Positions 48,434-62,167 are shown, numbered from the stretch's first letter. The stretch: DNA of 64,000 nucleotides from Owenia fusiformis (GCA_903813345.2 CAIIXF020000008.1:8020366-8084365); one strand, 5' to 3'. Numbers and translations are program-made. The notes: a model not told the origin generated them from the letters alone.

Positions 48434-50221
48434 TTATGATTTAATGTATGTGTCATTCAGTTGCCATGCACTTGGTGCAGTTGGCGGTTTCTTCCTTGCC
48501 CCAAAGTCTGAGGTTTGATGGAGTTGAGACGTGGTCAGGGAAAGCTCATATAAGAAATTGAGCCCCCCTTGGTCCATGGACCAAAGGTCATTCCATTTCA
48601 AGAAGTGCTGGGGTGCAGGTTCCAAGGTAATGTCGTAAATCTGGAAAGGCCACTGAAATTGGGGAGTTATGTCATAACACCCCGATATATGACTTGAGTC
48701 AATGGCTTTAAGCCACTTGTCCAGGTCCCTTGAGACTTCAGCTGTATTGTTCAAATCCCGTAAGGTTTTGTCATAGTTCTTCACTAGACATTTGATTCTT
48801 TTATCTTGCACTGTTATTTGCTTGCCCTTTATTTGAACTCTATTGGAGAAAGCTTGCCGTCAACCAAAACCATGCTTCTTGACCTGGTTGGTTTTTAACT
48901 ACATGAAAGTCCAGTTTGCCATTCTTTCCATAGTTAATAGAACCCATCTGGTACCCACTACTGAACTGGTCATAAATGAGATGTCATCCATGAAAGCTCT
49001 GTATGGTAGGTGTTTTGCACCTTCATTTGCTTGTGGAACCTTACACTGCATCATCCCTGCCTTGAGCAGTAAGTTCATGGATGTTACGAAGAGAACTACT
49101 GATACGGTGCAGTCTGCCACTATGCCTTTCTCCGAACTCTGCTAATTAGTGGTACAATTGCCAAATGTATTGTGCAACTTCAAGGAGTTTGTGTGTCCAA
49201 TTGTCAGATTGACTACATCTGTTGGTTTTGGTACGTGAAAGTGAACTTGTACCTCTAGTATCAGTTGGTGGGGGACACTAAGTAGGCCTTAGGTCCAGCC
49301 AAACTACTGATTCTCTTTCTTGGCTTCCTTCACAAGTTGGCTTATTGCTGCTATATGCACCCTTTATGTCTTGGGATACCACTTTTCTGAAATAGCTGCG
49401 AGGCTTGACCACGATGGTGCAGAAGATCTTTCCCTCAGCATCCAATAATGATGTCTACCTGAACTGGTTCAGTCCCTCAAATTTTAGCTCAATCGGAATG
49501 AAGCACCTTTCCGCCAAAGCCCAAGTCCTTCCTAGATTTTTCTTGTTCTGGATGCTTGTTAGCAATCGCCATAGATGTATAAACAGCTTACGGCAGTTCT
49601 TGTACACCCTGTATGTCACACCTGTTGGACCTGGGGCCGAGACTTCCTGATGATTGTTCTTACCTCATCAAGCTTGAAATATGACTGGTCAAACGGTTTT
49701 GATGATAAATCTGGTGGGATGTCAATTGGAATATTACCCAATGGCATCTCTCAATCTGGGTCACTGTATGCTGCCAAAGTATTTGTTTCTGCTTGATCCT
49801 GCGTACATGCCATACGGGCACTCTTTGGTTCCCTAACAAGTTTGATGTGAGCCTATAGAGATTTTCAAAGAATGTCTTCTTGGTCCTACTCTTCTCTTTT
49901 CCTGAGTGTTTCTATCTTTGGAAGAAGAATCTTTGGATGACTAAGATGAAGTTATCTCTTAAGAAGCATCTGTTGGAGCTCTCTGATCTTTTTCACTTGC
50001 CAGTGATGAAGCCGTCCACTAACACTGCTGGCTTCATCTCTCCATCCAAAGAGAAGCTTTTGTCTTCTACTTGGCCTTACACAATGCTGTCTCACAGATG
50101 TTTCCTCCACTCCTTGTCCTCGCATCTGGGATGGAAATCGATCTAACTTGGACAAGAGGTAGCATAGTGAAGAGGCTGGGCTCTGCATCCCACTTCTATT
50201 GGGTGCATAACTGCATACCAC
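48434..50221 (-). pseudogene. Decayed non-LTR-type reverse transcriptase
   Basis: Minus-strand fragments in order: LSSKPFDQSYFKLDEVRTII near 49700, then a catalytic-core segment YRAFMDDISFMTSS with the FMDD box at 48994-48983, then WVLLTMERMANWTFM, then a 125-residue frame (48811-48434) with DKWLKAIDSSHISG and QFQWPFQIYDI. Stops and frameshifts separate the pieces, so it is not functional. The spacing and the thumb-like downstream segment resemble RTs of non-LTR retrotransposons common in aquatic animals; the clade cannot be settled by eye. No endonuclease or gag-like ORF was seen. Confidence 0.65.
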
Positions 50222-50642
50222 CCTCTTGTCTTAGCCTCATCAAATAGGTCTTGGATTTTTAAGCTGATGAGATATTTTAGTCGGTCTCTGAAAGTACCGT
50301 GAGCTCATTGAAGATGATGGTCCTACTGTGTTTTGACATCAGCACTGAGTTTCTGGAAGAGGTCAGTTAAGAGTCCAGTTGGATGTCTTGGATAAAACAT
50401 TGGACTGAGGTAGAGGCTTAATACATATTGAGTTAATTATATAGCTTTAACAACTAAATACTATGGGTACCCATTTCAGTTCATTGCCTATCCTAAAATG
50501 ATATGGGGATGTGTGGTTATTCCTATCTGTATAGTACTTAGTCCAAAAGTGATACAGATCATATATCTTTGGCTGAAATTTAAATGTCTGCCAAACAGAC
50601 CAACAAGAATTTCTGAACAAATTAGGAATAAGGGACATCTCT

Positions 50643-51170
50643 GGGGGGGGGGGGGTTCACTGTATATAAACCTTGACAGGGGGTACCTCTTTTAACATTT
50701 GGTATGGCAATGGATCCAAATTTTATGATCTAGAATGAGAATGCCCCAGAATTATGACTTTTTAGGTATGACAATGGTCGGATTTTTCTACTTTGTCGTA
50801 TACAAGAATAGTCATGGAGAATATATTACCTCTCACTTGTGGTATGGGATTGGTCTAGTTTTTACAAATGTCCTTAATTTGAGGTTGTTTTGGATCATTT
50901 TCCTAAAAGTTATGCCTTCTTCCAGGGGCTTTAAACATTTTGCATTCCCTTGGCCTTATATCTTTGGGATATTTGGTATGGCATTAGTCCTATATTTGGA
51001 CATTTGGTATAGCATTGGTCTTTTATTTGGATATTTGGTATGGCTTTTGGGCGTTATTTTGGTTGGTGTGGGAACACATTGAAATTTTACAGATTGGTAT
51101 GGGAACATCATGATATCTGAGGGCTCAGCCTAAGACCCCTACAGAATTGTGTATTCAGTGAACCCCTGGG
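50643..51170. mobile_element. Smaller relative of the 46074-53452 element
   Basis: The left end, GGGGGTTCACTGTATATAAA, and the right end, CAGTGAACCCCTGGG, are inverse. The interior has tandem TTTGGTATGGCATT-type units. The plus-strand frame at 50735-51082 is a by-product of these repeats. Confidence 0.75.
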
Positions 51171-51577
51171 TATTTTACAGATGATACATTGACTATATAA
51201 TAACATTACAGATTTTCAACAAGTTCCACTCCCCTTTTCAGAAACATAATCATTTGAAAGGTCATACTTTAATTTCTGACAATGTTTTTCTAAAACTTTC
51301 AATGCAAATATGTTCAAACTTTCAATTGCAAATATGTTCAAAATGAATGTTTACATTAAATATCTTTAATGTTCATGAGAGCCCAAGACTGGTCACTCAA
51401 AGGAAAGGGCAATATGCATTACCATTGAAAAAGGGAACAAGTAATGATTGATGATGCCATATTTCATAAAAATATGGTAAGGTACATTATTATTGTATCT
51501 TATAATGTAGGATATTGTGATACCTTGAGTTTGGTACCACTAACAGCTTTCAACTCTCAAAACTGTGGAAGTTATTG

Positions 51578-52542
51578 TACAGGGCGTCCACAAAAAAAGT
51601 ATACCCAACTTCAAAACCAAATTACTAGAATCCTGAGCAATCTTTTTGAAATCCAAAGGCAACAGCAAAAAAAAACCTTATTTGTCCTCCATCAAATGGT
51701 ACCTAGATCATTTTGTAACAGTTACGTATGACTGAGCAAACATGACCATTCTGATAGGTGGTAAATTTAGCACTGTGCCAAGTTATCTTCCTCGATGTGT
51801 AATTGGCTTAGTATTCTTTTTCTGTTACATTATGTTAGATGACAGGACTTTCATAATGAACTGGACTGGGGGCTGAGTAGCTCTCTTATGATAAAAAGAT
51901 TTGGCAAAAAGCTTAATTACTCTAAAATAGGCCTGAAAACATGGTTCAACTGACACCTGAGCAGAAGAGCCAACAAAAAGCGAGTGCAGTGTACTGTTTA
52001 AGAATCCCTTCTTCTTACTTCTTCTTACTATTGAAAATGGATTCTAGCAATACTGTCCAACATGAATCTACTTGTTGAGACTCAATCAACTTGAGTTCTT
52101 CTGAGAAAAGGAGGATTTCAACAAGTGTGTATTGACTTCAAGGCTGCATATCATCAAGTAGAAGTTTCATTGCTGTTCAAGAAGCTCTTGGGATCCAATT
52201 CCCGCGAGGGAGGTAGCAATAAAAAGTTATGGAAAATTATGCAAAAAGGTTGAAGAACATGGAACAAGTTTGAATTTGAACATTAAAAATGTTTTGAACA
52301 CAAAAAAAACATTCATTGTGTCAATCCTACTTGAATGCTAACTTGGCACAGTGCTGATTTTACCACCTTTCATGAAGTCTTGATTGCTCAGTCATCCATG
52401 ACAGTTACATGATGATCTAGGTACCATTTGATGGAGAATTAACTAGGCCATATACTGCAGCCTTTAAATTTAAAAAAAATTGCTCAGAATTCTGGTATCC
52501 TGGCTTTGAAGTTGGGTATACTTTTTTTGTGGACGCCCTGTA
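51578..52542. mobile_element. Mariner-type foldback insertion
   Basis: TA on both sides. The ends CAGGGCGTCCACAAAAAAAG are identical in inverse orientation and similarity continues inward for about 220 bp. The flanks rejoin to GTTATTGTACTTTGA, present unbroken at about 52888 and, inverted, at about 47680. Relics of a plus-strand frame exist in the centre but no intact transposase. Confidence 0.85.
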
Positions 52543-53039
52543 CTTTGAAATGATTAACATCAATTCTTTCACAAGAAGTGCCACGCCCCTTTTCAGTAAC
52601 ATAATCATGTGTCTGACAATGTTTTTCCAAAACTCTCGATTGCAAATATGTTCAAAATTAATGTACCTATATATCTAAATTCATTTATGTTCATGAATGA
52701 CTAAGACTGAGCACTCAGACGGAAAGGTATAATGCGATACCGTTGTAAAGAGGCAAGAATTATGATTGATGATGTCACATTTTATGCAAATGAGACAATT
52801 TGCATAATCATTGCATCTGATGATAAAGGATACTTTAATAGCTTCATTTTGGTACCACTTACAGCTTTCAATTCTCAAAACTGTGGAAGTTATTGTACTT
52901 TGAGATAATTAACATCGATTCTTCCAAAAATTCAAGATGGCCGACAAGATGGCCGCCAATGGATACCATGGGACAATATTTCATTCTGGGAACATGCAAA
53001 AATCTTTAGTATGGACCTTTAGGATTACAAAAATGTACA

Positions 53040-53400
53040 TTAAAAAAATACATCTTTCGGGTGCATGGGGACCATACCTTCCTACTAGACTAGTATGGCA
53101 TTGGTCCAGTAGTTGCAAATTTGTATGACATTGATCCTATATTTCATTTACTTTGATTTAAGGTATGGCATTGGTCCCATATTTGGACATTTGGTATAGC
53201 ATTGGTCCTACATTTTGACATTTGGTATGGCATTGGTCCCATAATTGGGCATTTGGTATGGCATTGGTCCTATATTTGGACATTTTGGTATGGCTTTGGT
53301 CCTATATTTGGACATTTGGTATGGCCTTTGGGCATTATTTTGGTTGGTATGGGAACATATTGAAATTTGACAGATTGGTATGGGAACATATTGATATTTG
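53040..53400 (+). repeat. ~30-bp tandem repeats
   Basis: At least six units of GGACATTTGGTATGGCATTG followed by GTCC and TATATTT, at the right end of the nest. Confidence 0.8.
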
Positions 53401-53460
53401 AGGCTTCAGCCTAGGACCCCCGTCGAGTTTTATATACAGTGAACCCCCCGGGTGTGTCAC

Positions 53461-56455
53461 CCTTTAAGGTTATAGTTGAAAAAATTAGATGATAACTTCA
53501 AGAACAAGGCTAATTTAACTTACTGACCCTTAGTTTCAATCATTATAGTCACAAAAAGAAGTCAGGAAAGTGCATAAAATGATTTGTCCTTTCTTGAACA
53601 GAGGGAAATTTGATCACTTTTCTTATAGTTACCTTAATATACAGTGATCTCTTCAACATTGAAACAAGAATGATTTTAATGGAATTCCTCTCATTGTTAT
53701 ATTGGTTAAATGTAACATATTTTAAGGACTAAGGATGGACTGGAAACTCAAGAAATGAAAATTTGTCTTGTCTTATGTATTTACTTAACATTCTTTGTTG
53801 TTTCAAAATGAAATTAGTAGTGATTTGACAGAATATGTTTTGTTCAATGAGATTTTCTACTCTATGGATTTGGTGTGTTTATTACCCCTACAAAGAAAAT
53901 ATATGGAGAATAAAATACATGTAAAAGATATTATACTTGGTAGTCAATGTAATAAATGACTTAGTCTTGATGGTGATCTATCTAACAGGGATGTTAATAG
54001 TATGTTATCATGCAAAAGGCTTTGTTAAAAAATGTAAGTGATTTGTGACATGGTAAATATAGTCCCTTTGTGTCAGTTTGGCCCAACACATTGACCTTTA
54101 CCTTTAAGACTTCATTATTTATTTATATTTCATGACTGTAATTGATCATACTGGAGGAGATTATTAGAAGATGACATGCTGACAAAAAGGAGAAAAATTC
54201 TCTTTTGCTTAAAGACAAGAAGGATAAGTTCATTAGATATGTAATGTTTCACAAGAAGTTTTGTACATTTTAGTTCAGTACAGTTTGTCATTTTTTTGGT
54301 CAGACATATGGTATCATTAATTGTCACCCTTTATTCTTGACCCCTTCAAAGATATCATGAATAGAAATTACCTGTTCTATCGTTTATATGGTTTATGTTA
54401 CATGTCCTTAAAAGATATTTTGTTGTTAGCTCTGGTTACATCTATGTTTGGCCTGAGGATTTCCTGTAACAATATTTACTCAATTCATAATCACAACTAT
54501 GAAACAATCAATATGAACAACTAAAGCAACTTATGCAAACAATGTTTCTTCAGCAAAGATGATCATATAAAAAGTTGTTTGTTATTTTATAGAAGATAAT
54601 GAGATAAAAGTGTATTGAATTGATAATTACGAATTTTGAATAAATACATTATTCTAAACGTGGGATATGTTTAGCTTGTTTTCTATGATTTTTGTGTATG
54701 GTCAAACATTTCTCAGTAATATCATGTTGTGGATATCCAAACACATTCTTCAAAAATCAAGAGATGCCTTCTTAACAGTATAATTCATTTAAACCTAATT
54801 CATCATGGCTTTGTTTCTAGTTGATCCCCAGTGCATTTGTGATCAAAACACATTCTTGAAAAGTCAAGGGATGTCTCCTTAGTAATATAATTCTTTTAAA
54901 TGTTATTCACAATTCAAATTGAGTATAATACTTATAAGTATATAATGAATCATGAATTAAAGATAAATCCAAATGATATTCACTTGAAATGACAATCAGA
55001 ATACGAATCATGATATCATTAATGATTTGCTAATAGATTTTTAGACATAACTACCTCATTATGTTATCACTTATTCTTCTCAATTGATTCCCAAATCATT
55101 AACTTAGTTAAGCACTGATAAGATGGACTTAAAAACAACAGATATGTTATACTCTGGTAACATTTGAAGAGGTAAACACGCAAAACATCCAATAAGGCCA
55201 TCACTCACATTCTGGTTTACTATACCCTCTTATCTGCTACTTTGGAAAGTTCAAGACAAAGGAGAGACATTTATCATGATGCATCACTCATATTTATATA
55301 GAAATTCCCAATCATTACATCTCAAGATCAAAAAAGTAAAACAAACAAAAAGGAGCCAGTATCATGTGAGATGGGAATCATTCAAATGATGATACAGTGT
55401 AATAAGTAGTCATAAAACAAGATAAAATGACTTGTTAAACACCTAGAAAATGAAATTGTATAAAGAATACTATGTCTTAGTGTCAATTTCATCTTCCTAA
55501 TGCCAAGAGCAGAGAGTAATTACCAGTATTAGAGGCATCTTTTCACCTGCAATCATTTCTACAATTATAGATAATGAATGAAAAAGCTGTATTATATAAT
55601 TTACATTTGACATGTTTGAGGAGCAGATTTCTATTGATTAATGTGTTTTGTAAGATAGCACTATCATAGTAGCTATCTCCTGCCAGGGTGACATTTTCCT
55701 TACACCAATTAAACCTGACTGTTATATATTTTATCAAAAATAAAATTCATGTTGTTTAATTGTTTATATTAAGGAATATGATGGTAGAATTAGCAAAACC
55801 TGAAACATTTCACAGTAAATTAAAGGGGCAACAAGGACTGTAGAGAGAAAATTCCATATTTTTTATTTTTTCTAAGCTATCGGGTCAATATTTGGCTTAA
55901 CATCTTCTTTGACATTCCTATTTCTTAAAATGTATGAGTAAATGCTCAATTTCAGCATTAAGAAGTAAATTCAGTTCAAAGCTTCTATAAAGGGAGTATA
56001 GATTTTTAAGATTCACCATATTTCAATATCAGCTATAATGTTCAAAACCTTCAGAGCATTGAGTATCATTTGAAAGGGTGCATCAACAGATAAATGGAGA
56101 CAATAGACTAATCAGAAGACTTTGAAATTCTACTTTAATCAGGAAAAACCTGACGTCTTCATTTTCTAAATGCCTCGATCCATTGAGATCATTGTTACAG
56201 TAGGCGTAATCAAGATACGCTTGTTCCTACTATCACATGATGCCCTGACACCTTCAGCATTATCTGACAATTCCCTGAAAATCATTACATGGGCAATTAT
56301 TTTACTATGTTATGTTAACTTATGTTTTAAAAACAATTTTTTTCTGTCATGTCCATCATACAGTCATCTTTTCAGCTTTATTTATGTAAAGCAAATGTAT
56401 GGTACTATGTATCTCATACTTGAGTGGGTTTGGGGTAGATATACTTGACAATATA
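53461..56455. other. No gene recognised
   Basis: AT-rich. A diverged direct duplication of about 110 bp lies at 54730-54900 (CACATTCTT and AATATAATTC blocks). Short frames at 54130, 54321, 55543 and 56170 lack splice context or recognisable motifs. Confidence 0.5.
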
Positions 56456-56459
56456 TATC

Positions 56460-56830
56460 ATATCTGGGGAGTGGCCTACGGCCCTCGGGCAGGTATATTA
56501 TATTTGCCTCAGGATAATCCCAATATCCTGAACAGACTATAGGGTAATATGTTTATCCCATACAAATCTTGGTCATCGTTTCTCCCCATTGTCGTTTACA
56601 GTTATTACGCAAACGCCAGCAGCGATTATGACGTAGCGGGCAGATATACTATATCTGCCCGCTCGGAGCAGGACGTAAAGCTTTATCTGCCCGCTGATAA
56701 AAATATAAGTTTTTACACACCGACTTAATGTACCTGTAACACGTCCAAGTATGGGATAAATTGTTTACCCCTCAGGATATACCTTATATCCAAAACCTCC
56801 CAGTACATAACATCTCAGTAGCTAGGGGAT
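56460..56830. repeat. Palindrome-bearing repeat
   Basis: GC-richer than its surroundings. It contains AGCGGGCAGATATA, then one base, then its exact inverse (56635-56663), and further CAGGATA and TGGGATAA blocks in inverse pairs near both edges. Probably a foldback or MITE-like unit. Confidence 0.6.
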
Positions 56831-58082
56831 TTTTTAACATTTTGTATCTTATTACTGGGCTTTATGTAGAGTGATATATGTAGAGTAGATAAATGGGTAA
56901 ACCAGACACTTCAATTCAATTCAATAGAAGCAGGACTTTCCATTAACAATAATACAATCAGGTTTGTGTAATTAATACTATTATATGATAATTAATTTGA
57001 CAGTTTTGAGGGCTTATGTACTATTTCAAGAAATTATTTCTTAGAACATTTGCTCTAATTCATATTGGTGTTTTATTTCATATGGTGTATATGAATTCTG
57101 AATAATTGCTATACATAGTCTTTTAAAAAATAGTTAACGCTTAATAGAGCAGGCATTAAATGTTGTTTGTTCTTGAAATACTGCCTTTACGATTTTGGAA
57201 AAATTGTTGCACTGCTTTATCCATAAATAATGTTATGAGGTAAAATAGTTTCATCATAATTTATTGCAATTCCTAGTTATAATCTTATAATGAAATCATG
57301 AAAGTGGTTTAATTAAAGGAAATTGCCTCAGCTCTAGTATACTAAACAACATAATTTTTCGAATACTGTGTTTTACACAGTTTTTACATTCTCTTGTATG
57401 CAGTATATCTTAATTCAGCTCACTATCAAACAAAATGGGCCTTTAGAATATCAATATTTTGATTAGCAACTAGCCAGTCAATTTTAAGTCGATCATATGC
57501 ATGAAGTTTAATCTGTCACCAAGTTGCTGTGAAAATCTAAGGCAAAGAAAAGAATCTATGCAAAGTTCATAATTATAGATGCCAGTTTGTAGTTTTGGCA
57601 CTATAAAATACAATATATGTAATTGGAAAAATGTTAACACAGTTTTTTACAAACCCTTAACTGTTTTTATTAGAATTTAGCAAATATGGTTTTTGGTGTC
57701 ATTTCTCTCTGAAAGCTTAGGTTAAAGCAATCTCCGATGTTAATACAAAATTACTTAATTTATAATACATGCACGTAACATATTTGGAAATATCTTTCAA
57801 GATATAACTTCTCCTGTGAAATAATAATAATAATACATATTTATAGACTAGAACAAATTTTTGATTCGGTTTTTAGTATGAAATTTCAACTTCAACTTTT
57901 TGAATGATGGCTTATTATAGCGTATTATTATTTGTTATCGTTTTATTATATGTATCCTTCAATTTGAAGTATTTCGCTATTTCATCACCAAATACCTACC
58001 GCATACTATTAGTTAGCAGGCAATTCAATTGAAGAGCATTGATTTCATATCAACAACATAACGTCACTCAGAACTCTGCGGC

Positions 58083-58171
58083 TATATAAGTCTGCTATAG
58101 AATTGGAAGGCTCTCTTTATAATATAACAGTGATTCAAGAGACAATATAGGATCAGTGACAAGGACAAAAG
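58083..58171 (+). promoter_or_regulatory. Candidate promoter and short leader exon
   Basis: TATATAAG at 58083-58090 lies about 80 bp before a strong donor GGTAAGAAAG (exon end 58171). The stretch between has no ATG and could be a 5' UTR exon of a plus-strand gene. No downstream coding exon was found before 64000, so the idea rests on sequence alone. Confidence 0.3.
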
Positions 58172-61100
58172 GTAAGAAAGAAAGTAAAATTCAAATGTTC
58201 ACTATGTACAGTAAAAAATTTAATTATTTAGATATGTTTGGATCCTGTTTAATTATGTAAAATATTTCAGATAATATATATATATACATATATTATATAT
58301 ATAGTTATATGAAGATTTAAAATGAAACTAGTGATAACTGAATTTCTTCTTCGTTTTTTTATTTTCTTTAATAATTTCACATATATATATATATTTTTAT
58401 AAAATATTATTAAAGTTACTTAAAATTGTTAAATAGTATTATATGTTTTCTTAACTGCATCTTGAGATTATTTTGATTATTCAGTAGAAATTTGTATTTT
58501 TAATGACATACAGAAATGATGACTATTTTCTGTATGATTGAAATGTTCCTTGGTGTTATGGTCCTGGATTGTGAAAATTAAACTTGAATGGTGGGGGGAG
58601 GGGGTATTAGGCATTGTTTCTTTTCACATTGAATTATGGTTTAGGATAGTTTAGGGGTTTGTTTTCCTTATGACTGGTGTACACTTAGATGTTTTCTTTT
58701 CATCACTGAGTTCCTTTACAATTCTTGGTCCTTTCCCTGTGACACTTCTAAATTATTTTTCATTTACAACAAACACTCATCCTTGTAGATTTGGGATTTC
58801 ATTTCATGTAGACAGTACCAATTGATGTCAACTGTATGGCATCACATTGAAATCATGTTTCCGCAATATTTTTTCTTGTCTTGATATGTTTCAACTCAAA
58901 TCAGATATCACACTTAAGGTTATATATAACAATGAACAATGATTGCACAAAGGAAAACAGTTGAACAATCAGCACACTATAAGGACCTATTTATGATAAC
59001 TGATATATTATCCTCTTCAGTATGACTGGTATTTGAAAAATGGCACCTTTTGCGCAGCAGTTTTTGTCCATTAAAGTATTATTAGCAATGTATGCTAATT
59101 CAACCAGTGTTACAGAAGTTACAAAAGTGCATATGTAGTAACTCATATTAATATGATAAGGAATATCTGATATCTCTATGATGAGCAAGTCACAAACATA
59201 TTGTATTCTTACTTGAAAAATTTCAATTTAATTGATCAATGATTAGTTTTGAAGTTAATGATGCTGGTATCTATACAAACATCCAATTATTTATATATCA
59301 GTTATCGTAAAAAGACCCATAAATCATATGAATGTCTGTGAATTTTGTACATTACAGCCATCAAGAGGATCCAGATCTCAAATTATATAGTATATGTAAT
59401 GATGAATTTAGTATTACATTTATGATGATACCATTAACATGGTTGAAAGCATATGGAAAATAACAGTTTCAAATAATGTAACTATGATTGAGGGAATAGA
59501 AAACAATATGCTAACAGTTAATGTTTTAGAGCATTTAGCTTGAAGTCTACAAGTCATAGATATTAATGGTTTTGATTGGCTTCAATGGTTCCTATGGTTT
59601 ATTAATATGAGGACTGCCTGACTGCTGATATTTAAATGTCATCAATAGTAAGTTTTACTTTGTTTACCATGGCTCAGTTTAATTGACGATATATTTGAGC
59701 TAGAAGCTTGTTACTCCTACTACTACTTGACCACACACCCTCTCACACTTGTGGGGAGGTGTGTAGGAGGGGAGCTCACAAGGGTGTGTAGCTAGACTAC
59801 TGTAGAGTAACACCCTAAAGTTGCTGGTACAAGGACCTTTTTAAGAAATATTCACATTGATAGGTGTTCATATTAACAAGTTATATATTAAAACTGTAAT
59901 AAAGTACTCACATTACTTGAGGGGGTGCTAACATTACTTTAGAGAGGTGTCAATATACACAGGTTTTAATGTATAAAATTTCCATGAGATTTACACTTTA
60001 AGTAGGTCTCAGGCACATTTCATTTTCAGAAAATAGAAGCATTAAAAGGCTGTCATTCTACGTATTAACCAATTTATTATTTATTTATTTTGGTAGAACT
60101 TTTTTTAAAGATTTTTGTAGAATGATAAGCATTTATTCACCTTAGTTACAATAAATGTGACTGAGCTAAAGTGAAAGAGGTTTGTAAAATCAGTTTTCCA
60201 GGATTGGAAATGGCTTCTTATTGTATTTTGTGTATATGCTCTATAGACCAAATTGTAACACTGTTAACAGATTAAAATCAAATCTGTTAAGAGATTCTAA
60301 TCAAATCACAAACTAAGAAAACTTAAAAGGCCTCATCTGATGTATGCCTCCTACATAATTCCAGTTTTAAGAGAATTTAATTGATTGAATAGATCAATGT
60401 AACATTTTCTGCAATTTTGGGTTTTCTGTTAAGGATTATTTTTTGTTGACATTTGACTTACTTCATCTGCATGGTACTATTTATTCCATAGTTACAATGA
60501 TATTCCCAGGATTTCATGTCAAAATTGGTATTTATATCAAATTTTGACAAATTTTTAATAATGATTTTTTTCTAGTGGCACTATGATCACTTTGAGGGAT
60601 GCTAAAATCAACACTTATCATTCTTTATTCATGCAATGTCCTTTTTTACATAAACAAATAGGTCAACATATTGTACTGTTATTATCATATTTTGTAACGG
60701 CATTCATCATAAATAATTTTGCATCATTGTCTGTAGTAAAGTCAGAAAGTTTTGTATTGCTAGAACTAATCATCTATTTTACTGTATAGGGATATTTTCA
60801 CACTCTTGTTAATTAATGTTGAGGTGAATATAACCTATAACTAGAATCACCATCAGAATAGGATGTATTCATAAAAGTTTTATCATAACTCTTAGAATAC
60901 ACTCCCTCTCATGAGTTTGGCATTGGTAGGGTCTGTATGTTAGCATATTGAAGACTGTGTATGTTAGAATCTTAACATAGTTCTCCTCATTAAGTTATTT
61001 CATGATAGACGTCATTGATAAATCTAACAAAAATGTTAAACTCCCCAAACATGGCAGGCTTCCATTCATAGTCAGGAATAGGACTTTCGTTTGCCAAACT

Positions 61101-61353
61101 TAAGCAGGGGAGTGTACACATTGTGGAACAAGAAAGTTACATTTACCCTCATCTATCTAATGCACATTACCTAGAAATGTCTCAATCTGAAGATAAATCT
61201 CCTCTAACTTAACATTGGCAAGTTACACAATGAGTCCTGTTTTCTCAAGTCTGTGTGCTAGACTTATGTTGTTATACCAATTTATATTAATGTGAACTCT
61301 GTGGGCATTTGTCTTATACCCTATTGTTTTGCAAAGGAATGTCAACTTTAATC
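58172..61353. other. No gene recognised
   Basis: AT-rich. 58590-58760 resembles 37160-37300 (G-run, then TCCTTATGAC and TTGGTCCT(T/C)TCCCTGTG), so a dispersed repeat is present. I see no coding exon. Confidence 0.5.
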
Positions 61354-62167
61354 ATTACCCAAGTGAAAAAAACAGCTTGCCATACCATTCTAATAAACCA
61401 CACTAATAGACTACTAATACTCAACTAGTAGAACATGATATATTAGTGATTTGTTAGTGGTCATTTTTGTTAACAGATCACTTTTTGCCATTGACTTAAC
61501 AGGTGGTTTATTAGTTGAAAAAATTACCATGCAAATGAGATAAAAATTATTGACCAATCAGAGAGCATGTAATACACTACTAATAGATCATTCCTGAAGT
61601 CTCAAGTATTACTAATAGACCACTAAAACATCATTTCCTGAACTCTAATACACCACTAATACACCACTACTAGTCTACTAATAGACTACTAACAAATCAC
61701 TACTGAAATCTCAGAATTTTATACATCCACAAGGTACAAAATCTCTATAGTGCTAAATTCAGTGAGAAATTATGAATAAGATTCAACATGTATATCTTCT
61801 ACATACCTTTTATGAATATGCTGAGCAAGATTCAATAATGTCCAGTCACCCCTCTGGTTGAATGCTACATTTCATTGGAGAATTAATTCCCTCACATTTT
61901 AACTATTTCCGCCATTTAAAAGGGGTTTCTCATTCTAATCAAGGATCAGTTTTACGCACTACTAATAGACCATTCCAGAAAAATCAAGTTAATACACAAC
62001 TAACAAACCACTCCACCTAAAAACCTTACAGTGGTTTATAAGTTGAGTATTGCCAGTTTTAATACATAACTTATTAACCACTTGACTAAAGCACTTTTCA
62101 TGGTGTATTGGTGATCTATTGGTGATGTATTAGTGGTACATTAGATTTCTTTTTTTACTTGGGTAAT
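61354..62167. mobile_element. MITE with many internal ACTAATAG/ACCACTAATA motifs
   Basis: TA-bounded, with inverted ends CCCAAGTGAAAAAAA / CCCAAGTAAAAAAAG. The interior is filled with both orientations of CACTAATA, ACTAATAGACCACT and relatives, a density far above background. 814 bp, non-coding. Confidence 0.8.

Larger units (their letters stand above)
46074..53452. mobile_element. 7.4-kb nested DNA element with 8-bp target duplication
   Basis: Inverted ends CCCGGGGGGTTCACTATATA and CCCGGGGGGTTCACTGTATA are flanked by a perfect 8-bp duplication TGTGTCAC (46066-46073 and 53453-53460). The joined flanks equal the unbroken sequence at about 37440-37460. An 8-bp duplication fits hAT-like integration. 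Inside are a tandem-repeat insertion (46138-47415), a decayed reverse transcriptase, a smaller relative of the host element (50643-51170) and a mariner-type insertion (51578-52542). No intact transposase was found. Confidence 0.85.

Noticed and set aside
56170-56448. 92-residue plus-strand frame with hydrophobic stretches
   Set aside because: AT-rich, no recognisable motif, no splice context and no neighbouring exons; likely chance.
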